A stretch of DNA of 63,464 nucleotides from Shimia litoralis. Lineage in GTDB: Bacteria; Pseudomonadota; Alphaproteobacteria; Rhodobacterales; Rhodobacteraceae. The stretch covers positions 1-63,464 of the forward strand of contig NZ_SULI01000009.1 of NCBI RefSeq assembly GCF_005518135.1, written 5' to 3'. Shown here one piece after another: positions 45,048-55,437 of the stretch; the first letter of the stretch is position 1; each line of letters begins with the position of its first letter. A model generated the notes under the pieces. That model did no database searches and had not been told where the DNA came from. It was given only the letters and a program-made list of their open reading frames with translations. Both the position numbers and the translations under genes were made by a program.

Positions 45048-47210
45048 TTATCCTGCGTTTGCATTACAAGTACGGCTATAGCTTTTGTCATCAGCGCGCA
45101 CCGAGAACCCAAGCAATGATACTGTGAAGCCAAGGTTCGTGCTGGGTTGTACCGTACCGGATGTAATAAATCTGCGCGAGGCCGAAAGACCAATTTTCAC
45201 GCATTCATTTCGATATTCAAGTCCAATTCCGGCTTCTGCTGATTGACCAGAGGCCAGATCATAACGCCAGTCTGCGAGTGTCGACCAGTGGCGGCTCAGC
45301 CGATAGCGCCCGTCAATGGTCCATTCCGCAACGCGGCTTGATCTGTTTTCCGCAGGATCCGCACGCAGCCAAATATAGCTGGCTTCCATTTCCAGCTTGC
45401 TGTTGTTCCATCCCGCATGGGCCGATGCTTTGTCGATGGTGTCATAGCCGTCGAACAATCCGCGCGCGGTCAATGACAACCCGTTTTGGGTCTTTATCTG
45501 ACCTGCAATAAGCAAATCTGAAGGACTTTGGGACAGGCCGGAACTTGGGGTGAAATCGGGATGGACGGTTTCTTGATACACCTGACCAAACGACAGGTTG
45601 GCTTGCCATCCATCCGGATCATATCTGGCCCAGTTCAGGCCCAGTGCGGCCCCAAATCCGCGCTCGCGACGGTCTCCCGATGGAAACCGCGACAGGGCCA
45701 ACAGATTGCCTTCGTCAAATTCCACACGCGTGCTTTCGTCATTGGCGACATTCATCGTGTCGCCACCGCTCCAGCTTACTTGGGCCATAGGTTCAAGCAC
45801 ATAGCTAACGCCGCTGGTAGAAACCTTGGTCAAAGGCCACCGCATGTGCGCGGCCACCGACGGCGTTATTTGAGCTTCAGTGCCATTCAGAGCCTGATCT
45901 TCGCGGGTATTAAACGCATCAAGCGCCAATTGGCTGGTAATCCCACCCTGTACACCGGCAAGCAGGCTCCAGTTGCGCTGCCACCACAAGGTGGCGTTTG
46001 CACGTGTCACGTCGCGTCCGTCAACGATGGTATCTGCATCAGGCCCGTCTATGTCGACATGAGAGGTCCGCCGATGGTCATGAAGCAAAAATGACATACG
46101 CAGTTCGCCACCAATCGACGTCGGAAAGTACCGGCGTTCGGTTTCGGCGACCGCCACCAACGAGGGCAGGGTGGCGTTGTCTTCGTTGGCGCGCAGGGAT
46201 TCATAGTGCAGCAACGCAAACCGTGTGTTTTCGTCTCGCCGGGACCGCCGCACGGTGATATCGCTATTCAGGCGATCTTCGTCAGAGTAATCGTATTCAT
46301 ACAGATATGACCGATCCGACGTCGCCTTGATATTAAAGGTCAGCTTATAGTCGCGTGGCAAGTCGAACTGGCCTTCGGCAAACACATAATGGCGAGGCTG
46401 ATCCAATTTGATGTTGTCGTCAGAGATCGCTCCGTTCAGTTCGATACGGCCCTTGCGAAAAGCCTGACGATACCGGAATTCAAGCGTCGAGGTGTGCTCT
46501 GCCAGATAGGGCGTCAGCGTCAGGTCCTTGTGATCGCCGAGCGTAAAGAAATAGGGCAGTTTAAATCCAAGGCCCAGTTGGCTGTCGCGGGTGATCTTGG
46601 GAATAAGAAACCCGCTGGCCCGTTTGAGAGTCGGATCTGGCAACCGAAGTTGCGGAAAGTAAAACACCGGAACATCCAGAACGCGGAACTGGGCATGGTC
46701 GAAATAGATTTGGCGTTCTTCCTGATCGTGTATCACGCGGCGCGCCCGAATTTGCCAAAGCGGCGGTGAGCCGTCGTCACATACGCGGCACGAGCTGACA
46801 ATCGCCTTGTTCAACACGTTATAACGCGCACCCACGCGGGTCATTTCGGTGGCGGCCATCTGTAGCTGTTGGTCCAGAACCATGCGGGCACTGCGCAATA
46901 CTGCATTGCGGAATTCTGAATCCAATTCGGCATAGCTTGCGATCACCCGCACAACATCGCCCTGTTCCAGATGAATCGGGCCAGTGACCCGCACAATGCC
47001 GGATTTCCCGTCATATTCGATCTTTTTGGCGCGGATGCGGACGTCGCCTTGCAGAGCTTCGACATTCCCTTCAGCGGTCAGCATACCCCCAGCGGCGACA
47101 TACACCTGATCCGCAACCAACATGACATCAGTGGACTCAGATGTTTGTGCCGCAACCTGTGACGTCGCAACAGCCAAAGCAAAACAGAGAATCCCAATGC
47201 CGCGTTTCAT
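45048..47210 (-). CDS. lptD: LPS assembly outer-membrane protein LptD
   Basis: 720 residues with a signal peptide (ATSQVAA/QT), an N-terminal OstA/LptA-like jellyroll (VLMVADQVYVAAGG-type strands, about 30-140) and a large C-terminal beta-barrel. LptD inserts lipopolysaccharide into the outer leaflet of the outer membrane, together with LptE. PVFYFPQLRLPDPTLKRASGF is a well-conserved alphaproteobacterial segment at the domain boundary. The ATG at 47210 overlaps the lptG stop by four bases; the longer upstream frame lies inside lptG and is rejected. Its partner LptE is not in the window. Confidence 0.95.
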   Translation of the reverse strand: MKRGIGILCFALAVATSQVAAQTSESTDVMLVADQVYVAAGGMLTAEGNVEALQGDVRIRAKKIEYDGKSGIVRVTGPIHLEQGDVVRVIASYAELDSEFRNAVLRSARMVLDQQLQMAATEMTRVGARYNVLNKAIVSSCRVCDDGSPPLWQIRARRVIHDQEERQIYFDHAQFRVLDVPVFYFPQLRLPDPTLKRASGFLIPKITRDSQLGLGFKLPYFFTLGDHKDLTLTPYLAEHTSTLEFRYRQAFRKGRIELNGAISDDNIKLDQPRHYVFAEGQFDLPRDYKLTFNIKATSDRSYLYEYDYSDEDRLNSDITVRRSRRDENTRFALLHYESLRANEDNATLPSLVAVAETERRYFPTSIGGELRMSFLLHDHRRTSHVDIDGPDADTIVDGRDVTRANATLWWQRNWSLLAGVQGGITSQLALDAFNTREDQALNGTEAQITPSVAAHMRWPLTKVSTSGVSYVLEPMAQVSWSGGDTMNVANDESTRVEFDEGNLLALSRFPSGDRRERGFGAALGLNWARYDPDGWQANLSFGQVYQETVHPDFTPSSGLSQSPSDLLIAGQIKTQNGLSLTARGLFDGYDTIDKASAHAGWNNSKLEMEASYIWLRADPAENRSSRVAEWTIDGRYRLSRHWSTLADWRYDLASGQSAEAGIGLEYRNECVKIGLSASRRFITSGTVQPSTNLGFTVSLLGFSVRADDKSYSRTCNANAG

Positions 47211-48304
47211 CCGTCTTCCATATGCAACAACAGGCCAAGAGCCAACATAACACTTGCAATCGGGGGCGCCCAAGCCGCCAGCGCGACGGGAATTTGGCCG
47301 TTTTCCCCCAAAATCTGTGCGAAATTTCGAATATAATAGAGCGAAAATCCGGTCATGACCGCGGCCAGAACGGCGACGCCCGTGCGTCCAAATCGTGTGT
47401 GGCGCATTGTGAATGCGGCCGCGATCAACACCATGGCCATCAAAAAGACTGGCTGGGCCAATTCCATCTGGAACCACACTTCGTGGCGGCGACTGGAAAA
47501 CCCGGCCTCTTCGAGATCATCAATAAACTCAGGAAGATCCCACACCGAAATAGCCGCCGGTTTGCCAAAGCTGTCGCGAATTCGATCCTTGGTCAGGGTA
47601 CTGTTGACCCTGATGATGTCATGTTCTTGTGCGCCGCCCTCGGGATTTACCCCCAATTCCAAAGGCCAAACTTTGGCACGGCGCAATTCCCATGCACCTT
47701 CGACCAGACGGGCGCTTTGGGCCTCGACCCGCTTAATCGGTCCACCATCTGGTGCATAAAGCACGATCGTGACCCCGAAGAATACGGCTGCATCCGCACT
47801 TGCACGGGCGGCGTGGATGACGGCTTGACCCTCTTCTCCACCTTGACGCAACCACACACCTTCGCGCGACACCGAAAGGGCAGACCGCCCACCAAAGCGA
47901 AACCGTTCCGAAAGTTCCTCGTATTGGGCCGATGTTGCGGCCACAATCGGATTAAAGGTCGTCACCGCGAGCGTGCCCAACAATAGGGCCACGGTGACCG
48001 GCGAAAGCAGTGACACGATCGCCGAGCGTCCGGTCGCGCGTACAACCACAAGTTCGCTAGAGCGTGCCAACCCAAGAAACAGCGTGATGGTGGCCAAGAT
48101 AACGATCAGCGGCAGGATCTGATAGAGTGTCTCTGGAGATTTGAGCATGGTCATGCGCAAAACTTGGTCAAATCCGATTTTTTCGACATCAAATTTGCGG
48201 AGTTGTTCGACCAAATCTGCCAAAGCGAGCAGGGCAAAAAAGACCGCAAACATTCCCAACAGGGTCCAGAGAAACTTGCGTGCAAAATAGAGATGTATTG
48301 TCAT
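47207..48304 (-). CDS. lptG: LPS export ABC transporter permease LptG
   Basis: 365 residues of the YjgP/YjgQ family: three N-terminal transmembrane helices, a periplasmic jellyroll (about 110-270) and three C-terminal helices. With LptF and the ATPase LptB it extracts lipopolysaccharide from the inner membrane. It begins with IHLYFARKFLWTLLGMFAVF. Being second in the lptF-lptG order, it overlaps lptF by four bases and lptD by four bases. LptB is not in the window. Confidence 0.95.
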   Translation of the reverse strand: MTIHLYFARKFLWTLLGMFAVFFALLALADLVEQLRKFDVEKIGFDQVLRMTMLKSPETLYQILPLIVILATITLFLGLARSSELVVVRATGRSAIVSLLSPVTVALLLGTLAVTTFNPIVAATSAQYEELSERFRFGGRSALSVSREGVWLRQGGEEGQAVIHAARASADAAVFFGVTIVLYAPDGGPIKRVEAQSARLVEGAWELRRAKVWPLELGVNPEGGAQEHDIIRVNSTLTKDRIRDSFGKPAAISVWDLPEFIDDLEEAGFSSRRHEVWFQMELAQPVFLMAMVLIAAAFTMRHTRFGRTGVAVLAAVMTGFSLYYIRNFAQILGENGQIPVALAAWAPPIASVMLALGLLLHMEDG

Positions 48305-49431
48305 GCCGTGGCCCTACTTGTGGCCCGACGCCGCAAACGAATGGGATGGGACGATAAGCTGAGCAAAAGAACACCAAGACCAGATCCCACCAAGACCGGC
48401 AAATACATCAAAGGCCAAAGGTCGGCGTCGTTGCGTACAGGATCGGCCACAGCATTGCGGATCATTTCCAAGACAATCAACAACACGAACGCGATCACAA
48501 TCTGTTTCCAGATGCCAAACCTGCTGTATCCCCCGAGCAAAAGGGTCGCAAAACCCACAATTGCGGCAAGCGCACCCGTCAATGGTTGGGTGAATCTGGA
48601 ATGTACTTCTTCGACGACCCAGCCAGTACCGACGTTCATTTCTTGGGCAATCGCGTCGGTTTGGGTCAGCAATTCATAGGTGCTGACGTGTGGCAAACCC
48701 CGAGAAACGGTTTCCTTGCGATGGATCATGGATGAAATATCATAGGCAAAGTCGGAGAAATTTGTGGTGAACAGCCGCTTGTCAGATGTCGATAAAATCT
48801 GGCTGATACCATCGACCATCACCAACTTTGGCCCGTCATCATCATTCACAAGATAGGCCTTGGCAGCGGTATAGGTCACAACCTCGTTGCGCTGGCGGCG
48901 GTCCGAAATAAACACATCCTTGAGCACACCGCCCGGTGTGATTTCGCGAATGTAAAAGGTGATGCCTTTGCCCGGATGCAAAAAGGTTCCCTCAGTCAGC
49001 AAGCGAGCGGTGACGTTTTCGGTCACTTCTTTTTGGCGCTGGCTCAGTTGTGCTGTGCTTGATGGCACGAGAAAATGCGTGAGAATGGACATCATCACCG
49101 CAATGATCACGCCAAACAGAAACACAGGTCGCGCCAATCGCCATGGGCTAAAGCCTGTGGCCTGCATCACGGTCAATTCGCTTTCGCTGCTCAAACGGTT
49201 TGTCACATAGACCGTGGCGGCAAATGTGGACATTGGCAAAACAAGTCGGATGACAGTCGGCAGACTCAGCGCGGTGAACTCAAGGAACACAATCGCGTTC
49301 TGGCCGTTGGCAATCAGCTGGTCAAACAGAACGACGGCACGGTTCACCCAATATACCGAGACAAGAACCAACGCAAAAAAGCCGAACAACACCAGAAGTT
49401 GCGACAGCATATATCTGTCGAATCTTCCCAC
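48301..49431 (-). CDS. lptF: LPS export ABC transporter permease LptF
   Basis: 376 residues, same architecture as LptG: MGRFDRYMLSQLLVLFGFFA opens the first helix, LVLPMSTFAATVYVTNRL the second. A periplasmic jellyroll (KGITFYIREITPGGVLKD) precedes the C-terminal helices. It is first gene of the lptF-lptG-lptD-surA-pdxA-rsmA transcript. The divergent pepA start lies 130 bases away, so both promoters are in that gap. Confidence 0.95.
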   Translation of the reverse strand: MGRFDRYMLSQLLVLFGFFALVLVSVYWVNRAVVLFDQLIANGQNAIVFLEFTALSLPTVIRLVLPMSTFAATVYVTNRLSSESELTVMQATGFSPWRLARPVFLFGVIIAVMMSILTHFLVPSSTAQLSQRQKEVTENVTARLLTEGTFLHPGKGITFYIREITPGGVLKDVFISDRRQRNEVVTYTAAKAYLVNDDDGPKLVMVDGISQILSTSDKRLFTTNFSDFAYDISSMIHRKETVSRGLPHVSTYELLTQTDAIAQEMNVGTGWVVEEVHSRFTQPLTGALAAIVGFATLLLGGYSRFGIWKQIVIAFVLLIVLEMIRNAVADPVRNDADLWPLMYLPVLVGSGLGVLLLSLSSHPIRLRRRATSRATA

Positions 49432-49561
49432 CGCTCAAGAATCCCCCGATTATTGTTTTTATGTGCGTGACTTTAGAGGAAATGCGCAGGCGGGAAAACT
49501 GCTATCTGGTCAAGCTGCCCATGGCGCGCTAGGTCTTGGCCAACAAAAGGGAGTATCTACC

Positions 49562-51037
49562 GTGGCCCAGCCCGTAACAGTGACATTTGTTGAAACCGAT
49601 CTTGATGCTTTGGTAACCCAAACAGGGCGTATTGCCGTGTTTGTGGGCGAGGATGCCAAACTTGACCCTGCGGGACGTCGGGTGAATCGTTTGACCAAAG
49701 GGGCCGTGCTTCGATTGGCCGAGGCCAAAGCTGAAAAGGCCGCGTCAGGCGATGTCATCACCTTGGCCTATCCTGCCGGAATGGCGGCACAGGCGGTGGA
49801 TGTCGTGTTTTTGCCCCGTCGGTGTACCATCGAAGAGGCGCGCAAGGCAGGTGTGGCCTTGGGGCGGACCCGCGGTGATGCGCATTTGACCATCTGTGCC
49901 GGAAATCACAGCCGGGCGGCTGAAATCTCGATGGGGGCGGCGCTGCGTGATTATGGATTTAACGATCATAAAACGGCTGAAACCCCGAAAGATCCACGCA
50001 CTGTTGCGCTGATGTGCACCAAACCCGATGAGGTGCGCACCAAAGCCGCGCCGTTGCTGGCGGTGGCCCAAGGTGTGTTCTTTACCCGTGATTTGATCAA
50101 TGAACCTGCAAATATCTTGACCACTACCGAGTTTGCCAAACGTATTTCGGATATGACCGCCTTGGGTCTTGAGGTCGAAGTGCTTGAAGAGGCCGATCTT
50201 GAAAAACTTGGGATGGGGGCATTGCTGTCTGTCGGACATGGCTCGGTGAGCCCATCCAAAGTCGCGGTGATGCAGTGGAACGGCGGCGCCAAAGGCACGC
50301 CCCCCTTGGCGTTGGTCGGCAAAGGCGTTGTCTTTGATACGGGCGGGATTTCGCTGAAACCAGCGGCTGGCATGGAAGATATGACCATGGACATGGGCGG
50401 CGCGGGCGTCGTGGCCGGCACGATGCGCGCCCTTGCGCTGCGCAAAGCCAAGGCCAACGTTGTGGGGCTTGTCGGATTGGTGGAAAACATGCCATCCGGC
50501 AATGCGACCCGTCCAGGAGATGTGGTCACATCTATGAAGGGTGACACCATCGAAGTGATCAACACAGATGCCGAAGGTCGTTTGGTGCTGTGTGATGTCA
50601 TGCATTATGCCCAAGACCGTTTCAAACCCTCTGGCATGATTGATCTGGCCACGCTGACTGGCGCGATCGTGATTGGGTTGGGCCATGACAATGCAGGTGT
50701 ATTTTCCAACAATGATGCGTTGTGCAATCAATTCTTGCGCTCGGCCGAGGCCGAAGGCGAAGGGGCGTGGCGCATGCCGTTGGGCAAGGCCTATGATAAA
50801 ATGATCAACTCGCGTGTGGCGGATATGAAAAACACGGGCGGACGTCCGGCGGGGTCGATCACCGCGGCTGAATTCCTGCACCGTTTTGTGCCAGATGACA
50901 TGCCTTGGATTCACCTTGATATCGCAGGTGTGGCCAGCGTGAAGGCCGAGACAACCTATGCACCCGCGGGTGCGACCGGCTGGGGGGTGATGGCGTTGAA
51001 CCGTTTGGTTGCGGATCACTTTGAAGAGGCCGAGTAA
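49562..51037 (+). CDS. pepA: Leucyl aminopeptidase (PepA, M17)
   Basis: 491 residues from a GTG start with GGGAG upstream; the frame extends further upstream across the divergent promoter but without a ribosome site. The M17 metal and catalytic segments are present: LVGKGVVFDTGGISLKPA, MKGDTIEVINTDAEGRLVL (the NTDAEGRL signature) and GATGWGVM at the C-terminus. PepA is a hexameric dimetal aminopeptidase that also binds DNA in some bacteria. Six bases separate it from holC. Confidence 0.96.
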   Translation: MAQPVTVTFVETDLDALVTQTGRIAVFVGEDAKLDPAGRRVNRLTKGAVLRLAEAKAEKAASGDVITLAYPAGMAAQAVDVVFLPRRCTIEEARKAGVALGRTRGDAHLTICAGNHSRAAEISMGAALRDYGFNDHKTAETPKDPRTVALMCTKPDEVRTKAAPLLAVAQGVFFTRDLINEPANILTTTEFAKRISDMTALGLEVEVLEEADLEKLGMGALLSVGHGSVSPSKVAVMQWNGGAKGTPPLALVGKGVVFDTGGISLKPAAGMEDMTMDMGGAGVVAGTMRALALRKAKANVVGLVGLVENMPSGNATRPGDVVTSMKGDTIEVINTDAEGRLVLCDVMHYAQDRFKPSGMIDLATLTGAIVIGLGHDNAGVFSNNDALCNQFLRSAEAEGEGAWRMPLGKAYDKMINSRVADMKNTGGRPAGSITAAEFLHRFVPDDMPWIHLDIAGVASVKAETTYAPAGATGWGVMALNRLVADHFEEAE

Positions 51038-51043
51038 ACACGT

Positions 51044-51514
51044 ATGGGGGCGGCCTATTTTTATCATCTGACACGCCAGCCAATGGATGTGACCTTGCCA
51101 ATTTTGATTGGCAAGGCCCGCGAGGCCGGATGGCGTGTTCTGGTGCGCGGCCGCTCGCCTGAACGTATGGATTGGTGGGATCAAAAGCTTTGGCAAGTCG
51201 GCGGTGACGAGGGGTTCTTACCGCATGGTCTTGCGGGCAGTGCCCACGCTGCGGAACAACCCATTTTGTTGTGCCATGATATGACAAACGCCAATGGCGC
51301 GGCCTGTCTCATGACGATTGATGGCGCGGATGTTCAGCCTGACGAGGTTATTCAAAGCGAACGGGTGTGCATCCTGTTTGACGGGCACGACATGGACGCC
51401 GTGGCACAGGCACGTGTTCAGTGGAAAACCCTGACCGATGCGGGGTGTGCTGCCCAATATTGGTCGGAAGAGACGGGAAATTGGCAGAAGAAAGCCGAAA
51501 AAACAGTCGACTAA
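51044..51514 (+). CDS. holC: DNA polymerase III chi subunit
   Basis: 156 residues of the HolC family, which links the clamp loader to single-strand binding protein at the replication fork. YFYHLTRQPMDVTLPILIGK opens the protein, and GWRVLVRGRSPERMDWWDQKLW with HAAEQPILL follow the chi pattern. It lies six bases after pepA, a pairing conserved widely in alphaproteobacteria. No good Shine-Dalgarno is seen, consistent with coupling to pepA. Confidence 0.93.
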   Translation: MGAAYFYHLTRQPMDVTLPILIGKAREAGWRVLVRGRSPERMDWWDQKLWQVGGDEGFLPHGLAGSAHAAEQPILLCHDMTNANGAACLMTIDGADVQPDEVIQSERVCILFDGHDMDAVAQARVQWKTLTDAGCAAQYWSEETGNWQKKAEKTVD

Positions 51515-51550
51515 CGGATGTTTCTCATCTTGTTTGTACGATGTACGAGG

Positions 51551-52132
51551 CTAGCGGGTTAAGATCAGCTTTTGTCCTGTGATCGTAATCTGCTCGAACC
51601 GCTGCAGATATGACATGCCCAACAATGATTGATCTAACTCTCCGCCGTTGACCTGTGCGGCCACATTGCGATCCGTGAGGGTACCGATTTTGACCTCTGT
51701 CAACGTCACCGGTGCGGTGCGGACTTCGCCATTTGCGGTCAACGCCCGCCCGTAATAGACCAGATTTTCCAAATCCAAACCTGCCTTCGCGGCGTCCGCC
51801 TTAGACAGAACAACCTGACTCGCGCCGGTATCGACGACAAACAATATCGGCTTGCCATTGATCGTGAGCGTGAGGCGATAGTGCCCGTCTTGGCTTCTTG
51901 GAATTTCGATCCGGCCTTCATCGGAAAATACGGCCTGAGTGGGGCGTACGGTGTCGCGAATATCGCCCCACATGCCAATCGCAACGATAACGCCCAGAAA
52001 AATCAACACCCAAGCCATGGCTTGCTGCAAAATTTTGCCAAAGCTCTGTCGGTGATTGGTCACAAACCAAAACAAAACGGCGGCACATAGCACCACAAGA
52101 TAGGTCAATTGTCCGTTTTCAAAACTGCTCAT
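51551..52132 (-). CDS. Membrane-anchored retropepsin-like aspartic protease
   Basis: 193 residues. Two N-terminal hydrophobic spans (LTYLVVLCAAVLFWFVT and WVLIFLGVIVAIGMWG) place the protease domain in the periplasm. The domain holds the single active-site motif FVVDTGASQVVL (about 112-123), a flap-like segment and SLLGMSYL near the end. As in retropepsins one Asp per chain implies a dimer. Alphaproteobacterial homologues are of unknown role. AGGA precedes the ATG. Confidence 0.88.
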   Translation of the reverse strand: MSSFENGQLTYLVVLCAAVLFWFVTNHRQSFGKILQQAMAWVLIFLGVIVAIGMWGDIRDTVRPTQAVFSDEGRIEIPRSQDGHYRLTLTINGKPILFVVDTGASQVVLSKADAAKAGLDLENLVYYGRALTANGEVRTAPVTLTEVKIGTLTDRNVAAQVNGGELDQSLLGMSYLQRFEQITITGQKLILTR

Positions 52133-52186
52133 CGGAATCCTCTTGTGTCAAGGATATAGGTCCTCTGAGGGGTGTTCAAAAGAGGG

Positions 52187-52801
52187 CTATCCAGCAAATC
52201 CAAAATCTCTGAGCCCATCCAGAATGAACTGAATGGCCAAGGCAGCCAATAGCATTCCCAACAATCTGGTGACCACGTTGATGCCGGTTTTTCCCAATGC
52301 GCGCGCCAATAGACCACTTGTCATGAACAAAAACAGCACCACACCCAACACGGCAAGCGCCACCCCAAGAACCAAAGCCGCACCCTGAATCCCCGTATTC
52401 TGGCCAGCCAGAAGAATAACGGTTGCGATCGAACCGGGGCCGGCGATCAGGGGAATGGCCAAAGGAAACACCGAAGGATCAGGGCGTTCGTCTGCCTGAT
52501 CCTCGCGGCGTTTGGTGCGTCTCTCAAACAGCATATCCAGCGCCGTCAAAAACAACAAAGCCCCGCCCGCAATCCGAAAGGCTGGCATGGAAATACCGAT
52601 AAACCCCAGCACAGCCTCGCCAAAAAAGGCAAACAGCGCCAAAAGACCAAAGGCGACGCCGCACGCGCGTAAGGCTATGCTGCGACGCTCGGCGCCCGTC
52701 ATGTCATGCGTCAGCGACACAAACAGCGGGGTCAGCCCGATGGGGTCAATGATCACGAACAACGTGAAAAAGGCTGTGATCAGCGCCGCACTATCCATCA
52801 A
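52187..52801 (-). CDS. MarC-family integral membrane protein
   Basis: 204 residues with six hydrophobic spans. FFTLFVIIDPIGLTPLFVSL near the N-terminus and PLAIPLIAGPGSIATVILL in the middle are the MarC/UPF0056 signatures. Despite the name, no transport or resistance role is established for the family. It sits between the ABC-F gene and the retropepsin gene on the same strand. Confidence 0.9.
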   Translation of the reverse strand: MMDSAALITAFFTLFVIIDPIGLTPLFVSLTHDMTGAERRSIALRACGVAFGLLALFAFFGEAVLGFIGISMPAFRIAGGALLFLTALDMLFERRTKRREDQADERPDPSVFPLAIPLIAGPGSIATVILLAGQNTGIQGAALVLGVALAVLGVVLFLFMTSGLLARALGKTGINVVTRLLGMLLAALAIQFILDGLRDFGFAG

Positions 52802-52834
52802 GATGCCATTCCATACCCATCAGGAAACTATGCT

Positions 52835-54682
52835 CTATTTTTGGGCTTTTTCAAGCTTGTCGAGCGCCTTGAGCCACAATTCCTCTGCGCGGTCTTGTGC
52901 ATCCATCACTTCAGCGTATTTGCGCTGCCAAACTTCCATCTCGCCGATCTTTTCTTCTTCGTAAAGGGTTGGATCAGCAAGCTTCTTGGCCAGTTTGTCG
53001 CTCATTTCATTCAGCTTGGTCACACGCTGCTCGCATTTGCGCACCTCGGCACGCAAGGCCAGAATGTCGTCACGCGTCGCCTTTTTGGCCGCTGGTTTGG
53101 CTTTGGGTTTGCTGGCGGGTTTGTCCGAACTCAGCAACAACGTGCGATAGGCCTGAAGATCTTCTTCATAAGGGGCGACAGTGCCGTCTTTGACCAGCCA
53201 CAAGCGGTCCGCGACCAATGTCAGCAGGTGCATATCGTGGCTTACCAGAATGACCGCGCCACTATAGGCGGTGAGGGCTTCAACCAAGGCCTCGCGGCTT
53301 TCGATGTCCAAGTGGTTTGTCGGTTCATCCAAGATCAGAAGATGTGGCGCATCCAATGTGGCCAACAGCAACGACAGCCGTGCCTTTTGACCACCAGACA
53401 AGCGGCCCACTTCGGTCTCTGCTTGGGCTGCCCCAAGTCCGAACCCTGCCAGACGCGCCCGCAGGCGGGCCTGACCCTCGGAGGGGCGTTCGCGGACAAG
53501 GTGCTGAATGGGGGTTTCATCGACGTATAGTTCGTCAACCTGATGCTGGGCAAAGAACCCGATCCGCAGTTTGCTGGATGTGGTGAACTTGCCGCCCATC
53601 GCGTCCAGACGGCCGGACAACAGCTTGGCCAAGGTGGATTTTCCCTGACCGTTCTTCCCAAGCAAAGCGATGCGATCATCCTGATCAATCCGCAGGTTCA
53701 GGTTCTTGAGCACAACGGTGTCACCATACCCGGTTGATCCGCCTTCGATCGCAATAATCGGCGGCGACAGTTCTTCGGGCGTGGGAAAGGTGAATACCAC
53801 CCGCGCAGCATCTTCAGGCGCCGTGATAGGCGTCATTTTTTCCAGCATTTTCACGCGAGACTGGGCCTGTTTGGCTTTGCTGGCCTTGGCTTTAAAGCGA
53901 TCAACAAAAGCTTGCAGGTGCTCGCGGTGGGCGGCTTGTTTCTTGGCGGCGGCGGCCTGAACCGCGCGCTGTTCTGCACGTTGACGCGCGAACTGGTCAT
54001 ACGGGCCTGTGTAATAGGTCAACTTGCGCTCGTCCAAGTGCAGGATCGCGCCTACAGAGCGGTTCAACAGCTCGCGGTCGTGCGAAATGATCAACACGGT
54101 GTGGGGGTATTTGACCAAATAGTTTTCCAGCCACAGCGCGCCTTCCAGATCCAAATAGTTGGTCGGTTCATCCAGTAACAGATAATCAGGTTGGGCAAAA
54201 AGCACTGCAGCCAGAGCCACACGCATCCGCCAACCGCCTGAGAATGCCGAACACGGCATGAGCTGTTCTTTGTGATCGAACCCAAGACCCTTTAGAATCG
54301 ATCCGGCGCGCGCTTCGGCGCTCCAGGCATCAATATCGGCCAGACGGGTCTGAATCTCGGCGATGCGGTTGGATTCTGTGGCTGTTTCTGCCTCGGCCAT
54401 CAACGCGGCACGTTCCGTATCCGCGGCAAGCACCGTGTTGATCAACGACACCTCGTTGCTGGGCACTTCTTGGGCGACGCCGCCGATGCGGGCGCGCTGG
54501 GGCAGGGTGATCGTGCCCCCTTCCAGCGCCAGCTCTCCGCGGATCAGGCGAAAAAGCGTCGTTTTACCCGCGCCATTCCGGCCAATCAGGCCAACCTTGT
54601 GACCGGGGGGAATGGTGGCAGATGCCTCTTCAAAAAGAGGACGGCCTTCTACGGAGTAGTTGATGTCTGATATCTTAAGCAT
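52835..54682 (-). CDS. ABC-F family ATPase (Uup/YheS-like)
   Basis: 615 residues, two ABC ATPase domains without membrane segments. Walker A motifs are GRNGAGKTT (about 36) and GKNGQGKST (about 335); signature motifs FSGGWRMR and LSGGQKARL; Walker B LLDEPTNYLD and ILDEPTNHLD. A linker with basic helices joins the halves. The C-terminal coiled coil (about 555-615) matches the Uup-type extension. ABC-F proteins act on ribosomes or, for Uup, on branched DNA. The ATG at 54682 begins LKISDINYSVEG; an in-frame upstream extension is rejected. Confidence 0.94.
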   Translation of the reverse strand: MLKISDINYSVEGRPLFEEASATIPPGHKVGLIGRNGAGKTTLFRLIRGELALEGGTITLPQRARIGGVAQEVPSNEVSLINTVLAADTERAALMAEAETATESNRIAEIQTRLADIDAWSAEARAGSILKGLGFDHKEQLMPCSAFSGGWRMRVALAAVLFAQPDYLLLDEPTNYLDLEGALWLENYLVKYPHTVLIISHDRELLNRSVGAILHLDERKLTYYTGPYDQFARQRAEQRAVQAAAAKKQAAHREHLQAFVDRFKAKASKAKQAQSRVKMLEKMTPITAPEDAARVVFTFPTPEELSPPIIAIEGGSTGYGDTVVLKNLNLRIDQDDRIALLGKNGQGKSTLAKLLSGRLDAMGGKFTTSSKLRIGFFAQHQVDELYVDETPIQHLVRERPSEGQARLRARLAGFGLGAAQAETEVGRLSGGQKARLSLLLATLDAPHLLILDEPTNHLDIESREALVEALTAYSGAVILVSHDMHLLTLVADRLWLVKDGTVAPYEEDLQAYRTLLLSSDKPASKPKAKPAAKKATRDDILALRAEVRKCEQRVTKLNEMSDKLAKKLADPTLYEEEKIGEMEVWQRKYAEVMDAQDRAEELWLKALDKLEKAQK

Positions 54683-54968
54683 GCAAGGCTCATGACGTAT
54701 CAAATCAACAACGTCAATGAGCACTATTTGTTGCGCTACCAATCCCGTGCAGAAAGTTGCGGTGTGGTGTGGTGAGATGCGCAATCTGGCCCGAGAAATA
54801 CCCGCAATTTTCCATCACGCGTGTGCCAGTCATGACCGGAACGCAAACGTGCGGGTTCCTGCTGATCAATCGCCACTTTTCAAGGGCGCAAACCCATGGT
54901 ACGGGAGGCCCAATTTGAACGCGGGGACACGGGCAGGGTGCCACTCCCCATATACAGGAGAGAGACAC

Positions 54969-55391
54969 ATGGCTCTGGAACGCACATTTTCGATCATCAA
55001 GCCTGATGCAACCCGCCGTAACCTGACTGGCAAAATCAATGCCAAATTCGAAGACGCAGGCCTGCGCATTGTCGCACAAAAGCGTATTCACCTGACCAAA
55101 GCGCAAGCTGGCGAATTTTACGCTGTGCACGCCGAGCGTCCATTCTATGACGAACTGTGTGAATTCATGGCGTCAGAGCCAATCGTTGCCCAAGTTCTGG
55201 AAGGCGAAGGCGCCATCGCAAAGAACCGCGAAGTTATGGGTGCAACAAACCCAGCAGACGCCGCAGCGGGCACTATTCGTGCTGAATTTGCTGAATCTGT
55301 GGGTGAAAACTCGGTTCACGGTTCAGACGCACCAGAAACAGCCGCTGTTGAAATCGCGTATTTCTTCTCTGGTCTTGAACTGGTTGGCTAA
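54969..55391 (+). CDS. ndk: Nucleoside diphosphate kinase
   Basis: 140 residues. Ndk transfers the gamma phosphate of ATP to NDPs through a phosphohistidine, here H117 in [33 protein letters not shown] opens the protein and [15 protein letters not shown] holds nucleotide-binding residues. AGGAG precedes the ATG; the frame upstream is not coding. It is divergent from the ABC-F gene with 286 bases between starts. Confidence 0.97.
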   Translation: MALERTFSIIKPDATRRNLTGKINAKFEDAGLRIVAQKRIHLTKAQAGEFYAVHAERPFYDELCEFMASEPIVAQVLEGEGAIAKNREVMGATNPADAAAGTIRAEFAESVGENSVHGSDAPETAAVEIAYFFSGLELVG

Positions 55392-55437
55392 TCACAGATG
55401 TGCATCGGTCTGGTGATCGGTGCATATTCTTTGTGAT

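Noticed and set aside
49745-51196. 483-codon minus-strand frame antisense to pepA and holC
   Set aside because: His/Arg-rich composition typical of a shadow frame; pepA and holC on the plus strand are unmistakable and cover the whole stretch.
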